From NCBI GenBank assembly GCA_035605975.1, contig DATNGG010000085.1:1-64000 (forward strand): DNA of 64,000 bases, read 5' to 3'. Source of the DNA: CAIKMD01 sp035605975 (GTDB lineage Bacteria > Pseudomonadota > Alphaproteobacteria > ATCC43930 > CGMCC-115725). The position numbers and the translations under genes were made by a program. This document shows positions 48,963 to 57,704 of this stretch, one piece after another; the first letter of the stretch is position 1, and each line of letters starts with the position of its first letter. The notes under the pieces were generated by a model that did not search any database, had not been told where the DNA came from, and worked only from the letters and a program-made list of their open reading frames with translations.

Positions 48963-51218
48963 TCAAAGCCCGCGCGCGGGGCCGATCACCCGCGCCACAC
49001 GGAACCCGCGCAGCTCCGGGCTTTCGATGACCCGCTGAACGAAGCCCGACGCCTTGATCTCTTCAACGAATTCGCTGACGCAGGCGAGCCGCCCGGCATC
49101 GCCTTTGCGCATCGCCATTCCGACGCGATTGACGCCATAGGCGTCATCCAGCACGCGAGAACCCGGCAGCCTTGCCGCATAACCGAAAAGCACGTCGCGC
49201 GGAAATGCTAGAGCCTGCGCCTTGCCGAGGCGCAGACACTCGAACGCTTCCTCTGGCATCGGCGCACTGACCATCCGCGCTTGCTGCAAGACCCGTTCCA
49301 GCGCAAGCGCCGAGGCGTGACCTTCGACAACCGCGACACCGATCTCCGGCTTGTCCACCTCCGCCGCACTACGAATTTTCGAGCCAGGCGGAACGAGATA
49401 GGTGTAGTCGAACTCGAAAATCGCCGGCGAGAAGGCGAGCTCGCGCACCCGCGAGGGCTCGATGCCGAGAAACGCCACATCGCATTCGCCCGCCTTGAGG
49501 CACGCCATGACGCGCGCGGGCGTCGGGTAGCCGACGACCTCCAGCGCGATCCCCAAGCGCTCGGCGAGCACCGGCGCGATCTTCAGCGCCGCGAAGCCGG
49601 TCCCGAGCCCGCGCAATTCGCCGCTTGCCTCGTCCCTCGTGTATTGCGGAAGGAAAACCGCCAGCCTGATCTTTCCCGCCTGCACGAGATCGGCAACGCG
49701 CGTGTCGCCGCGCGAACGAGCCCCAGGAGCAAGCCTTGGCATCGATGCGGGAGCCTTGCGGTGATGCGTCGCCTGCTCATAGGCATAAGCGATCTCGATG
49801 AGCAGCGGCTCGCTCCACGGCCTGCCGATGATCTGCAGGCCCGAGGGCAGGTCCTCATAGGTGTAGCCCATCGGCACGACCGCCGCGGGCCAGTGGAGGC
49901 CCGAAGCGATCCAAGTCGTTGCGCCGGTGGGCGTGGTGTTGCGGTCGCCATTGAGCTTCGGCGGATAGGACGCGACCGGCAGAATCAGCGCGTCGATTCG
50001 CGCCCGGTCCATCGCCGCGAGATAGGCCTCGCGCATGCGGATCTCGAGCGCTTCGAGCGCGCGGACGATCGGATCGCCCTCGCGCGCCGGGGCGGCTGCC
50101 GCAGTTTTGAGACCCGCCTCATGCAGCGGATGGAATTTTTCCGATGCGACCACCGCGGCTATCGTCTTGGGAAAAGAGGGGCCGGTGGTCGCGAGATAGC
50201 GCTCGATCGCCGCGCGCACCTCGCTTTGCGGATGCGGGTGCGGCGGGAATTGCGCGAAGTCCGGCACGATCAGCGGATCGACGATCTCGGCTCCGAGCGC
50301 GCGCAGATCGGCGACCGCGCGATCGAGGAGAGCGGTGACCTGGGTATCCGATGCCTCGGGCGGGAAGGCCTGACGCAGCACGCCGAGCCGCTTGCCGCGC
50401 GCGCCGTCGCGCTTCAAGAACGCGGCGTAGCTCGGCGGGATTTTCCCCGCGGCTCCCGCCGTCGCGGGATCGGCCGGATCGACGCCGGCAATGACATCGA
50501 GCAACGCGGCGAGATCGGCAACATTGCGCGCCATCGGCCCGGCGGTATCGCGCGCGTCATAAAGCCCGATCATGCCGGCGCGCGAGACCAGCGCCCAGCT
50601 CGGCCGCAGCCCGACCAGGGCATTGTTGGAAGAGGGATTGCGGATCGAGCCCCAAGTGTCGGAGCCGAGGCCGACCACGCCGAAACTCGCGGCGAGGCCG
50701 GCGCCGGTGCCGCCCGAGGAGCCACCGGTCGCATGCGCCGTGTTGTAGGGATTGCGGGCAAACCCAGGCAGGACCGAATTGATATTGTCGAGCCCGCCCC
50801 GCGCCCATTCCGACATCGTCGCCTTCGCGAGGATGATGGCGCCGGCTTCGCGCAGCTTGCGCACGGCGGTCGAATCTTTCTCGGGCATCCAGCCGAGAAG
50901 CGCGGCGGAGCCGCCGGTGGTCTGGAGCCCGGCGGCATCGTAATTGTCCTTCACCAACACGGGAATGCCGTGCAGCGGCCCCAACAGCGTGCCGGTCTTG
51001 CGCCAATGCGCATCGAGCGCGGCCGCATCCGCGAGGGCCTGCGGGTTCGTCATGATGATCGCGCCGAGCGCCGGCCCTTTTCGATCATAGGCGGCGATGC
51101 GATCGAGATGCGCCGCGATCACGCCTTCGGCCGTCGCCCGGCCGTCGCGATAGGCGGCATGGATCGCCTCGATCGTCGTTTCTTCAATGGCAAATGGAGA
51201 GGACGCGTCGCTCGTCAT
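48963..51218 (-). CDS. Amidase fused to a periplasmic-binding-protein-like domain
   Basis: One 751-residue frame. Residues 1-490 are an amidase-signature enzyme with Lys90 (PVLVKDNYDAAG), Ser167 (GGSSGGTG) and Ser191 (GSDTWGSIRNPSS); the Ser-Ser spacing of 24 equals that of fatty acid amide hydrolase. The amidase ends normally at IEIAYAYEQATHHRKAP. After about 20 residues, 515-751 form a type-2 binding-protein fold (VADLVQAGKIRLAVFLPQYT, LKAGECDVAFLGIEPSRV, FEFDYTYLVPPGSKIRS). No signal peptide is present. Met493 could start a separate binding-protein chain. The start ATG 51218 is well placed. Confidence 0.85.
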   Translation of the reverse strand: MTSDASSPFAIEETTIEAIHAAYRDGRATAEGVIAAHLDRIAAYDRKGPALGAIIMTNPQALADAAALDAHWRKTGTLLGPLHGIPVLVKDNYDAAGLQTTGGSAALLGWMPEKDSTAVRKLREAGAIILAKATMSEWARGGLDNINSVLPGFARNPYNTAHATGGSSGGTGAGLAASFGVVGLGSDTWGSIRNPSSNNALVGLRPSWALVSRAGMIGLYDARDTAGPMARNVADLAALLDVIAGVDPADPATAGAAGKIPPSYAAFLKRDGARGKRLGVLRQAFPPEASDTQVTALLDRAVADLRALGAEIVDPLIVPDFAQFPPHPHPQSEVRAAIERYLATTGPSFPKTIAAVVASEKFHPLHEAGLKTAAAAPAREGDPIVRALEALEIRMREAYLAAMDRARIDALILPVASYPPKLNGDRNTTPTGATTWIASGLHWPAAVVPMGYTYEDLPSGLQIIGRPWSEPLLIEIAYAYEQATHHRKAPASMPRLAPGARSRGDTRVADLVQAGKIRLAVFLPQYTRDEASGELRGLGTGFAALKIAPVLAERLGIALEVVGYPTPARVMACLKAGECDVAFLGIEPSRVRELAFSPAIFEFDYTYLVPPGSKIRSAAEVDKPEIGVAVVEGHASALALERVLQQARMVSAPMPEEAFECLRLGKAQALAFPRDVLFGYAARLPGSRVLDDAYGVNRVGMAMRKGDAGRLACVSEFVEEIKASGFVQRVIESPELRGFRVARVIGPARGL

Positions 51219-51280
51219 CAGGGCCTCGCCGCGGATAGGGCCGAGCCGATGTCATAGCAGAAACCGCGCGCCCCGGCGCG

Positions 51281-52513
51281 CTAGGAGTCCGCAATCGGCG
51301 CCGGCGGCCGCGTCTCCGGCAAGGCGCGCCAGAGCACCGCAAGGCCAAGGGCGGCGATGCCGGCGAGGAGTAGGAAGGCCGCGCCATAGCCGACGCTGTC
51401 CGTCACATAGCCCGCCAGGCTCGGGCTGATCGAGGCTCCGACACCCGCTGCCGTGCCGGCGGTGCTGAGCGCCGCGTTGAAATGACCGCTGCGCCGCGTC
51501 AGATCGGAGACGACGATCGGCAGCAGAACGCCGATCACTGCGGCGGAGATGCCGTCGAGCACCTGAACGCCGACCAGCAGCCAGGGGCTGACGATCGCCG
51601 CGAACAGAACACCCCGGATCGGCAGGGCGGCGAAGCCCAGCACCAGCAAAGGCCGGCGGCCCCATTGCTGCGCCTTGCGCCCGACCCAGGGCGAGAACGC
51701 CGCGACGACGATCTGCGGCACGACGATGCAGGCGGCGATGAGAACGGTCGCCCATTGGTTCGAATGCATGGTGACGACGCTGCCGGCGAGCGGGAGCATG
51801 GCGGCATTGCCGAGATGGAAGAGCGCGAGGCAGAGGCTGAAGATCAGAAGGTTGCGGTTCTTGAGGATATCGACAAGCCGCGCTGGCGCGGCGTTGTCGC
51901 CCGCGGGGGGCAATCCGCCGCGCGCGCGTGCCGCATCGATGTCGCGCGCCCGGATGCGATAGAGCGCGAGCAGCGCCGGGATCGCCAAGGCCGCCGTCAG
52001 CACGAAGACGGCGCGATCCGAGAAGAGGCGCCCGCAGGCGCCCATCAGCGCGGCGGCGATCGCATTGCCGACCGAGGCGAAGCTCGCATTGCGTCCGAAG
52101 CGGGCGCTGATCAAATGCTGCTCGACCAGCCCGATGGTAATCGCCGCGATCGCCGGACCGAGAAGGCAGCTCGCGATGCCGTGCAGCACCTCGGCGAGCA
52201 GCACCAGCGGGAAGACCGGGCGAGCGGCGAGCGCCAGCGCGGTGCCGGCGATCGCGAGGATCGCAATGGCGGCGACGGAGCGCTTCGCCGCGATCGCGTC
52301 GACCAGCACGCCGGCCGGAAACAGCCCGACGAGCGAGACGACCCCACTGATCGTCAAGACCAGCCCGATATCGACCTGCGGCCAGGCATTGGCGGTGAGA
52401 TAGACCGAGATGAACGGACCGAAGCCCGTCTGCACATTGGCGATGAAGAAATTCAGCCCGTCGAGGCCTTGAAGGCTGGCTCGCGGCGATGCCGCGCGCG
52501 AGGGAGAGATCAT
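51281..52513 (-). CDS. MFS transporter
   Basis: A 410-residue major-facilitator protein with about 12 membrane segments. Segments such as ISVYLTANAWPQVDIGLVLT, LFPAGVLVDAIAAKRSV and LVGVQVLDGISAAVIGVLLP resemble uncharacterised bacterial MFS proteins; substrate unknown. ATG 52513 overlaps the stop of the PRC-barrel gene (ATGA). Confidence 0.85.
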   Translation of the reverse strand: MISPSRAASPRASLQGLDGLNFFIANVQTGFGPFISVYLTANAWPQVDIGLVLTISGVVSLVGLFPAGVLVDAIAAKRSVAAIAILAIAGTALALAARPVFPLVLLAEVLHGIASCLLGPAIAAITIGLVEQHLISARFGRNASFASVGNAIAAALMGACGRLFSDRAVFVLTAALAIPALLALYRIRARDIDAARARGGLPPAGDNAAPARLVDILKNRNLLIFSLCLALFHLGNAAMLPLAGSVVTMHSNQWATVLIAACIVVPQIVVAAFSPWVGRKAQQWGRRPLLVLGFAALPIRGVLFAAIVSPWLLVGVQVLDGISAAVIGVLLPIVVSDLTRRSGHFNAALSTAGTAAGVGASISPSLAGYVTDSVGYGAAFLLLAGIAALGLAVLWRALPETRPPAPIADS

Positions 52514-53064
52514 TGCGGCGAGTCTGCCGGCAGCGCCTGTGTGTTGCCCGATGCGCCCATCACGACGACCGGCTTGCCTTCGACATATTCGGGTGCGCGC
52601 TTCAATTGGTCGCGCGTCAAGCCGAGCGTCACCTGGTCGGTCTTGCCCTGCGGCACGAATTTGAGCGCGCTCCAATCGACCGCGATCTTGCGCGTGCCGA
52701 CGCCGAGAAAGCCGCCGAAATCGATCACGGCCGCGCGCGGCCGGCCATCGCGGTCGACGATGACGTTGGTGATCGCGCCCATATCCTCGCCGGTGCTGCT
52801 CACCACCTTCTTGCCGACGACGCCCTGGATCTCGTCCTTGCCGAGCACCACCGCATTGCCAGGCGCAGCCGGTGCTTGCGTCTCGGGTGGCGCTTGCGCC
52901 GGGGGCGACGCTTGCGCCGGAGGCGGTGCCTCGGCTGCGGGCGGCTCGGTCCCCGCGCCCGCATCCGCAGCCCAAGCCGCGGCGGGCGCGACAAAGCAAC
53001 CGATGCCGGCGATAACGAGCAACCCGCCGAGCCTGCGAAGATTTGCTGTCTGGCGTATGCTCAC
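52510..53064 (-). CDS. Secreted PRC-barrel domain protein
   Basis: A 184-residue protein with a signal peptide (LGGLLVIAGIGCFVAPAAAW), a Pro/Ala-rich spacer (EAPPPAQASPPAQAPPETQA) and a PRC-barrel (GVVGKKVVSSTGEDMGAITN, RKIAVDWSALKFVPQGK). PRC-barrel proteins of this kind are common in the alphaproteobacterial envelope, with unknown role. GTG 53064 is chosen because the signal peptide follows it; an ATG at 53145 would place a long polar leader in front. Confidence 0.8.
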   Translation of the reverse strand: MSIRQTANLRRLGGLLVIAGIGCFVAPAAAWAADAGAGTEPPAAEAPPPAQASPPAQAPPETQAPAAPGNAVVLGKDEIQGVVGKKVVSSTGEDMGAITNVIVDRDGRPRAAVIDFGGFLGVGTRKIAVDWSALKFVPQGKTDQVTLGLTRDQLKRAPEYVEGKPVVVMGASGNTQALPADSPQ

Positions 53065-53202
53065 CGCCCCACTCGCTCCATGCTCGGGTCGCGCGACGGG
53101 CAAAATACCGTCCCCGCCGCTTGCCGCTTTGAGGCTGCATCGCAATTGCGGCTTTCTCGCGATTGGCGAGGGCGCGATTTCGGCCTTCCGGCCGGAATCG
53201 GA

Positions 53203-53865
53203 TCAGGCGTGGGCGGCGGTGCGGTCCAGCATGGCGATGACCTCGCCGGTGGTTTTCACTTCGGCGAAGACGCGGGCCATGGTCTTGAGCTCGGCCTCAT
53301 GCGTGTCGCGATGCACCTCGGCAACCGCGTCGCTGACAAGGATCATGCGGTAATTGTGTTCGACGCCGCCGCGCACGGTGGTCGAGACGCAGACGCAGGT
53401 GGTGACGCCGCAAATGACGCAAGTGGTAACGCCGAGATTGCGCAGGATCGTGTCGAGCGGCGTATTCGAGAAGCCGCCAAAGCCCTTCTTCACCACAAGA
53501 TGCTCGCCCGGCAGCGGCTTCAGCTCGTCGATGATCTGCGCGCCCCAGGTCCCTTCGGTGATGAAGGTGCGGTTGCCGCTGAGCGAGCCGCGCGTCGCGC
53601 GCCAATAGGGAAACTGCGCGTCCGAATAATCCGGCTTCAAGACATGGGCGATATAGACGACGGGACGGCCGGCGCGACGGAAGGAGTCCGCCAGGCGCTT
53701 CGCATAGGGCACCGTGCCCATGAGGAAGGGCAGATCGATCTTCGCCTCTGGATTTTCGCGCGCCCGATGCGCGAAGCCTCCCTCGGGATGGACGAAATCA
53801 TTCTGCATGTCGACGATGACCAGCGCCGAGCGATCGATATCAGGGCCGCTTGGATTCATCGCCAT
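53203..53865 (-). CDS. Isochorismatase-like cysteine hydrolase
   Basis: A 220-residue hydrolase with Asp in ALVIVDMQNDFVHPEGG, Lys in LVVKKGFGGFSNTPLD and Cys in GVTTCVCVSTTVRGG. It belongs to the same superfamily as 46868-47572 but a different subgroup, nearer to RutB/biuret hydrolase types by the EGGFAHRA segment. ATG 53865 has GGGGAG seven bases upstream; ATG 53907 would extend it by 14 residues. Confidence 0.87.
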   Translation of the reverse strand: MAMNPSGPDIDRSALVIVDMQNDFVHPEGGFAHRARENPEAKIDLPFLMGTVPYAKRLADSFRRAGRPVVYIAHVLKPDYSDAQFPYWRATRGSLSGNRTFITEGTWGAQIIDELKPLPGEHLVVKKGFGGFSNTPLDTILRNLGVTTCVICGVTTCVCVSTTVRGGVEHNYRMILVSDAVAEVHRDTHEAELKTMARVFAEVKTTGEVIAMLDRTAAHA

Positions 53866-54045
53866 GGATCGCTCCCCGGTATGGCTACCTGCCCGCAACC
53901 GCTGCAAGGCGCGGACAAGCTGGAACTATAGGCTGCGGCAGCACGCGTTGGAACTCAAAACCGGTATCGCCGCGGGGAGCGGCATTGCGCAGAATTGTCG
54001 CCGCGATGGCCAGCTCTTGCCATCATTCCACACCACAATACACCA

Positions 54046-55101
54046 ATGGCAACGCGACAGACTCCAACTCCCTTTGGCGAGCACGCCGGCGAGGTTGCAA
54101 GCCTCTTCACGCTGGAGAACGAGACGATCCGGGCGCGGATCACGAATTACGGCGGCATCCTCGTTTCGCTCGAAGCACCCGATTGCGAAGGCCGGCGCGG
54201 CGATGTTGTCCTTGGCTTTGCGAGCGTTGCGGATTATGCCGCGACGCGCGGCTCTTTCGGCGCGATCCTTGGCCGCAACGCCAATCGCATCGCCGGAGCC
54301 GAGATCACGATCGATGGCCGGGTCTATCGGCTCTCCGACAATGAGAACGGCGCAACGCTCCATGGCGGCGCGGTGGGCTTCAGCAAGCGCTTCTGGCGCG
54401 TCGCCGCGGCGGCACCGCAGGAGCTGGTCTTGACGCTGACAAGCACCGATGGCGATCAGGGCTTTCCCGGCGAGGTCCAGGCGAGCGCGCGCTACCGCCT
54501 TGCCGGTACAGCGCTCGAGCTTCATTTCGAGGCGCGGACAACGAAACCGACGCCGCTGTCGCTGAGCGCGCATCCTTATTTCAACCTCGACGGACCCGGA
54601 GCAGGAAATTGCCTCGATCACCGCGTGCAAATCGTCGCGCCGATGTTTTTGCCGACGGACCGGCGGCAAATCCCCACCGGCGAGCGCCGCGCCGTCGCCG
54701 GCACGCCATTCGATTTTACGGCGCCGCAGCCGATCGGGCTGCGCATCCGCGAGCCCAATCCGCAGCTTCGCTATGGCCGCGGTTATGATCATTATTTCGT
54801 GCTGCCGGAAGACGGCGCCGGCACGCTGCGGCTGGCCGCGCGCGCCTATGGCGGGCGCAGCGGCCGCGTCCTCGAGGTGCTGACGACGCAGCGCGGCGTG
54901 CAGTTCTATTCCGGCAACAATCTCGACGGGTCGGCGCCTGGCCGCGCCGGGCTCTACCGCCAATCCGCCGGCTTCGCCTTCGAGCCGCAGGGCTTTCCCA
55001 ATGCGGCAAACGACGACCGCTTTCCTTCGACCCTGCTCCGGCCCGACGCGCTCTATCGCGAGTCCATCGTTTACCGGTTCGGGACGGCGGGCAAGGCATG
55101 A
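54046..55101 (+). CDS. galM: Aldose 1-epimerase (galactose mutarotase)
   Basis: A 351-residue mutarotase interconverting alpha and beta anomers of aldoses. Family motifs are GRNANRIAGAEITIDG, NENGATLHGGAVGFSKR, the catalytic His in SLSAHPYFNLDG, GYDHYFVL, GVQFYSGNNLDG and the catalytic Glu in FEPQGFPNAAND. No signal peptide, so cytoplasmic. ATG 54046 is preferred; an upstream start at 53995 adds an unlikely leader. It overlaps the SDR by four bases. Confidence 0.92.
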   Translation: MATRQTPTPFGEHAGEVASLFTLENETIRARITNYGGILVSLEAPDCEGRRGDVVLGFASVADYAATRGSFGAILGRNANRIAGAEITIDGRVYRLSDNENGATLHGGAVGFSKRFWRVAAAAPQELVLTLTSTDGDQGFPGEVQASARYRLAGTALELHFEARTTKPTPLSLSAHPYFNLDGPGAGNCLDHRVQIVAPMFLPTDRRQIPTGERRAVAGTPFDFTAPQPIGLRIREPNPQLRYGRGYDHYFVLPEDGAGTLRLAARAYGGRSGRVLEVLTTQRGVQFYSGNNLDGSAPGRAGLYRQSAGFAFEPQGFPNAANDDRFPSTLLRPDALYRESIVYRFGTAGKA

Positions 55102-56087
55102 TCGCCGTCGTCACCGGAGCAAGCGCCGGCATTGGCCGCGCCACGGCGCGCGAATTCGCCGCGCATGGATGGGACGTCGCGGTGCTGGCGCGCGATCGGG
55201 CGCGGCTCGAGACCGCCGCGGCGGAAATTCGCAACCGCGGCGTGAGGGCCTTGCCGATCGTAACCGATGTCGCGGATTTCGCGGCGGTCGAGGCCGCTGC
55301 CATTCGCGTCGAACAAGAACTCGGTCCGATCGATGTCTGGGTCAACAACGCGATGGCGACCGTGTTCGCGCCCTTCAGCCGCATCACCGCCGCAGAATTC
55401 CGCCGCGGCACCGAGGTGACCTATCTCGGGCAGGTCCACGGCACCATGGCGGCGCTCGCCCAGATGCGCCCGCGCAATCGCGGCACCATCGTCAATGTCG
55501 GATCGGCGCTTGCCTATCGCGCGATCCCGCTGCAATCGGTGTATTGCGGCGCCAAATACGCGGTGCGGGGATTCACCGATGCCTTGCGCGCAGAACTGCT
55601 GCATGAGCGCTGCGCGGTCAAGCTGGTGATGGTTCACCTGCCCGCCGTCAACACGCCCCAATTCGATTGGGCGCTCAACAAGACCGGGCGGCGGCCGCAG
55701 CCCATGCCGCCGATCTATCAACCGGAGCTTCCGGCGCGCGCGATTTTCTTTGCGGCGACCCATCCGCAGCGACGCGAGATCTGGGTTGGCATGTCGACGG
55801 TCATGACAATCGTTGCGAATAAGCTGGCGCCGGGCTTGCTCGATCGCTATCTCGCGCGGAACGGATATTCGGGGCAGCTGACCGATGAAGCGCTGCCCGA
55901 GCATGCGCCGGCCAATTTGTTCGAGACCGCGCCGGGCGATTATGCCGCGCATGGGCGGTTCGACGACGCGGCACGCGAGCGCTCCTGGGAGATGCTCGCG
56001 AGCCGGCACCGCGGGGTGATGCTGGCGGGCTTGACCGGGCTCGCCGCGCTGGCCGGATTTCTCGCCTGCCGCCGGCGGAAGCTCTGA
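55098..56087 (+). CDS. Short-chain dehydrogenase/reductase with C-terminal membrane anchor
   Basis: A 329-residue SDR with cofactor motif VVTGASAGIGRATAREFA, NNA in WVNNAMATVFAP, catalytic Ser in VNVGSALAYRAIPL and YxxxK in VYCGAKYAVRGF. The N-terminal 250 residues are a classical SDR. The last 25 residues form a hydrophobic helix with a basic end (LAGLTGLAALAGFLACRRRKL), so it is probably membrane tethered. Overlap with galM implies cotranscription; a role in sugar oxidation is possible but unproven. Confidence 0.87.
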   Translation: MIAVVTGASAGIGRATAREFAAHGWDVAVLARDRARLETAAAEIRNRGVRALPIVTDVADFAAVEAAAIRVEQELGPIDVWVNNAMATVFAPFSRITAAEFRRGTEVTYLGQVHGTMAALAQMRPRNRGTIVNVGSALAYRAIPLQSVYCGAKYAVRGFTDALRAELLHERCAVKLVMVHLPAVNTPQFDWALNKTGRRPQPMPPIYQPELPARAIFFAATHPQRREIWVGMSTVMTIVANKLAPGLLDRYLARNGYSGQLTDEALPEHAPANLFETAPGDYAAHGRFDDAARERSWEMLASRHRGVMLAGLTGLAALAGFLACRRRKL

Positions 56088-56185
56088 CAGCCGAAGCCGC
56101 AACGGCCGGAACTCCGCGTCATGCGCAAGAGTTTTGCATTCAGAGGCGAAACCCTGCGCCATTCTTCGATCGCAAAGAGCGGCGG

Positions 56186-56422
56186 ATGCAAATCCGAACT
56201 ATGCGCGACTACCGGCGGGCCGTCACCGCCCTTCATGAGCTCGAAGCGGCGAAGGACGATGACGAATCGGACCGGCGCTACGAGTTGCTTGCCGCCATGC
56301 ATGCTTTCGAGCAGCAGCACCAATTGCCGGAATATCGGCCGGGCAAGCCGGCAACTCATTCTGTGCGGGCGCAAACCCGACCGGCATCATCGTCGCGCAA
56401 GCCCGCCGAACGCTCGCGCTGA
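56186..56422 (+). CDS. Small protein resembling the N-terminus of HigA-type antitoxins
   Basis: A 78-residue protein, MQIRTMRDYRRAVTALHELE then DRRYELLAAMHAFEQQH, followed by a Pro/Ser/Arg-rich tail. The first 50 residues resemble the N-terminal helices of HigA/MqsA-linked antitoxins (the xxYxxALxE...EAYExxH pattern), but the helix-turn-helix is missing. No toxin gene is adjacent. It may be a stand-alone remnant or an independent small protein. Confidence 0.45.
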   Translation: MQIRTMRDYRRAVTALHELEAAKDDDESDRRYELLAAMHAFEQQHQLPEYRPGKPATHSVRAQTRPASSSRKPAERSR

Positions 56423-56438
56423 GCGCAGGCTCAGCGCT

Positions 56439-57704
56439 TTAACGCTGAGTCGGCTCGCTCCGCACGTCGTCGACTTGGCCCGAAGAGACCGCGCTCGCGC
56501 GATTGCCCCAGCTATTGCGGATATAGGTTAAGGCGTCGGCGATCTGCGCGTTCGAGAGCTTCCAATAAAAGGCCGGCATGGCTGGGCCGGTCGGCGCCGC
56601 TTGCGTGGCGACGTTCTGGGCGCCTTCGAGCGTGACGCGGATCAAGCTCGTCGCATCCTTCGATTGGACGATCGGATTGTCGTCGAGTGCAGGGAAGAGA
56701 TGGGTGATGCCCTTTCCGCCGGGACCATGGCAGGCGGAGCAATTGTCGACATAGATCGTCTCGCCGCTACGCATCGAATTGTTCTGGGCGCTCACCGCTG
56801 CGGGAGGCGATTCTTTCGGCGCCGCCTGATCCTTCAAATAGGCGGCGATCGCCTTCAGATCGTCATCCGTCATTCGTGAGGTCGAATCGCTGATGACTTC
56901 GGACATCGGCCCGGTCGCGAAGGAAATCCGGTTATGGCCGGTCTTCAGGTAAGCAATGATGTCGTCCGCCGACCAGCTTCCGAGGCCGCGGCGCGGATCG
57001 CCCGTCAGATCGGGGGCGAACCAGCCCTGAAGAACGCTACCCTGCAGCACGTTGTCGGTCTCGTCGGCACCGAGAAAGTTCTTCGGCGTGTGACACAAGC
57101 CGCAATGCCCCGGGCCTTCGACGAGATAGGCGCCGCGATTCCATTCATCGGACTTGCCGGCAACCGGTTGAAACCGCCCCGCATGGAAGAACAGCAAATC
57201 CCAACCCGCCATCGTCAGGCGAATGTTGAACGGAAACGGCAGCTGGTTGGATTTGACCTCGTTATGGACGGGTTCGAGCGTGTTGAGATAGGCGCGGATC
57301 GCCAGCGCGTCGTCGCGGCTGATCTTGGTGTAATAGGTATAGGGCATGGCCGGGTAGAGGCGCGTGCCTCCCGCCCCTCTTCCATTCAGCAACGCATTGA
57401 CGAAGTCCTCGTCCGACCAAGCGCCGATCCCCGTGGCGCGGTCGGGCGTGAGATTGGGCGCGAGCAACATCCCGAACGGCGTCTCGACCGGCCGGCCGCC
57501 GGCATAGGGCTTGCCGCCGGGATCGGTGTGACAGGCGGCGCAATCGCCGGCGGTCGCGAGATAGCGGCCACGCTCGATCTCGGCAAAAGACTGCTTGTCA
57601 TGCGCGGGCTTGGCGGGACGAACCGGCTCCGCCGCGCAGGCGGCGCAGACGCCGAGAATCAACAGCAGCCCGGCCAGGGCGCTTTGCTGCATGCCGCGCC
57701 TCAT
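56439..57704 (-). CDS. Triheme cytochrome c subunit of a periplasmic dehydrogenase
   Basis: A 421-residue exported cytochrome c. A signal peptide (LAGLLLILGVCAACAA; possible lipoprotein Cys) is followed by three heme sites: CAACH at 55-59, CGLCH at 201-205 and CSACH at 322-326. This is the usual layout of the cytochrome subunit of membrane alcohol, gluconate and sorbitol dehydrogenases, passing electrons to ubiquinone or oxidase. ATG 57704 shares a base with the GMC stop (TGATG). Last gene of the operon from 60230. Confidence 0.92.
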   Translation of the reverse strand: MRRGMQQSALAGLLLILGVCAACAAEPVRPAKPAHDKQSFAEIERGRYLATAGDCAACHTDPGGKPYAGGRPVETPFGMLLAPNLTPDRATGIGAWSDEDFVNALLNGRGAGGTRLYPAMPYTYYTKISRDDALAIRAYLNTLEPVHNEVKSNQLPFPFNIRLTMAGWDLLFFHAGRFQPVAGKSDEWNRGAYLVEGPGHCGLCHTPKNFLGADETDNVLQGSVLQGWFAPDLTGDPRRGLGSWSADDIIAYLKTGHNRISFATGPMSEVISDSTSRMTDDDLKAIAAYLKDQAAPKESPPAAVSAQNNSMRSGETIYVDNCSACHGPGGKGITHLFPALDDNPIVQSKDATSLIRVTLEGAQNVATQAAPTGPAMPAFYWKLSNAQIADALTYIRNSWGNRASAVSSGQVDDVRSEPTQR

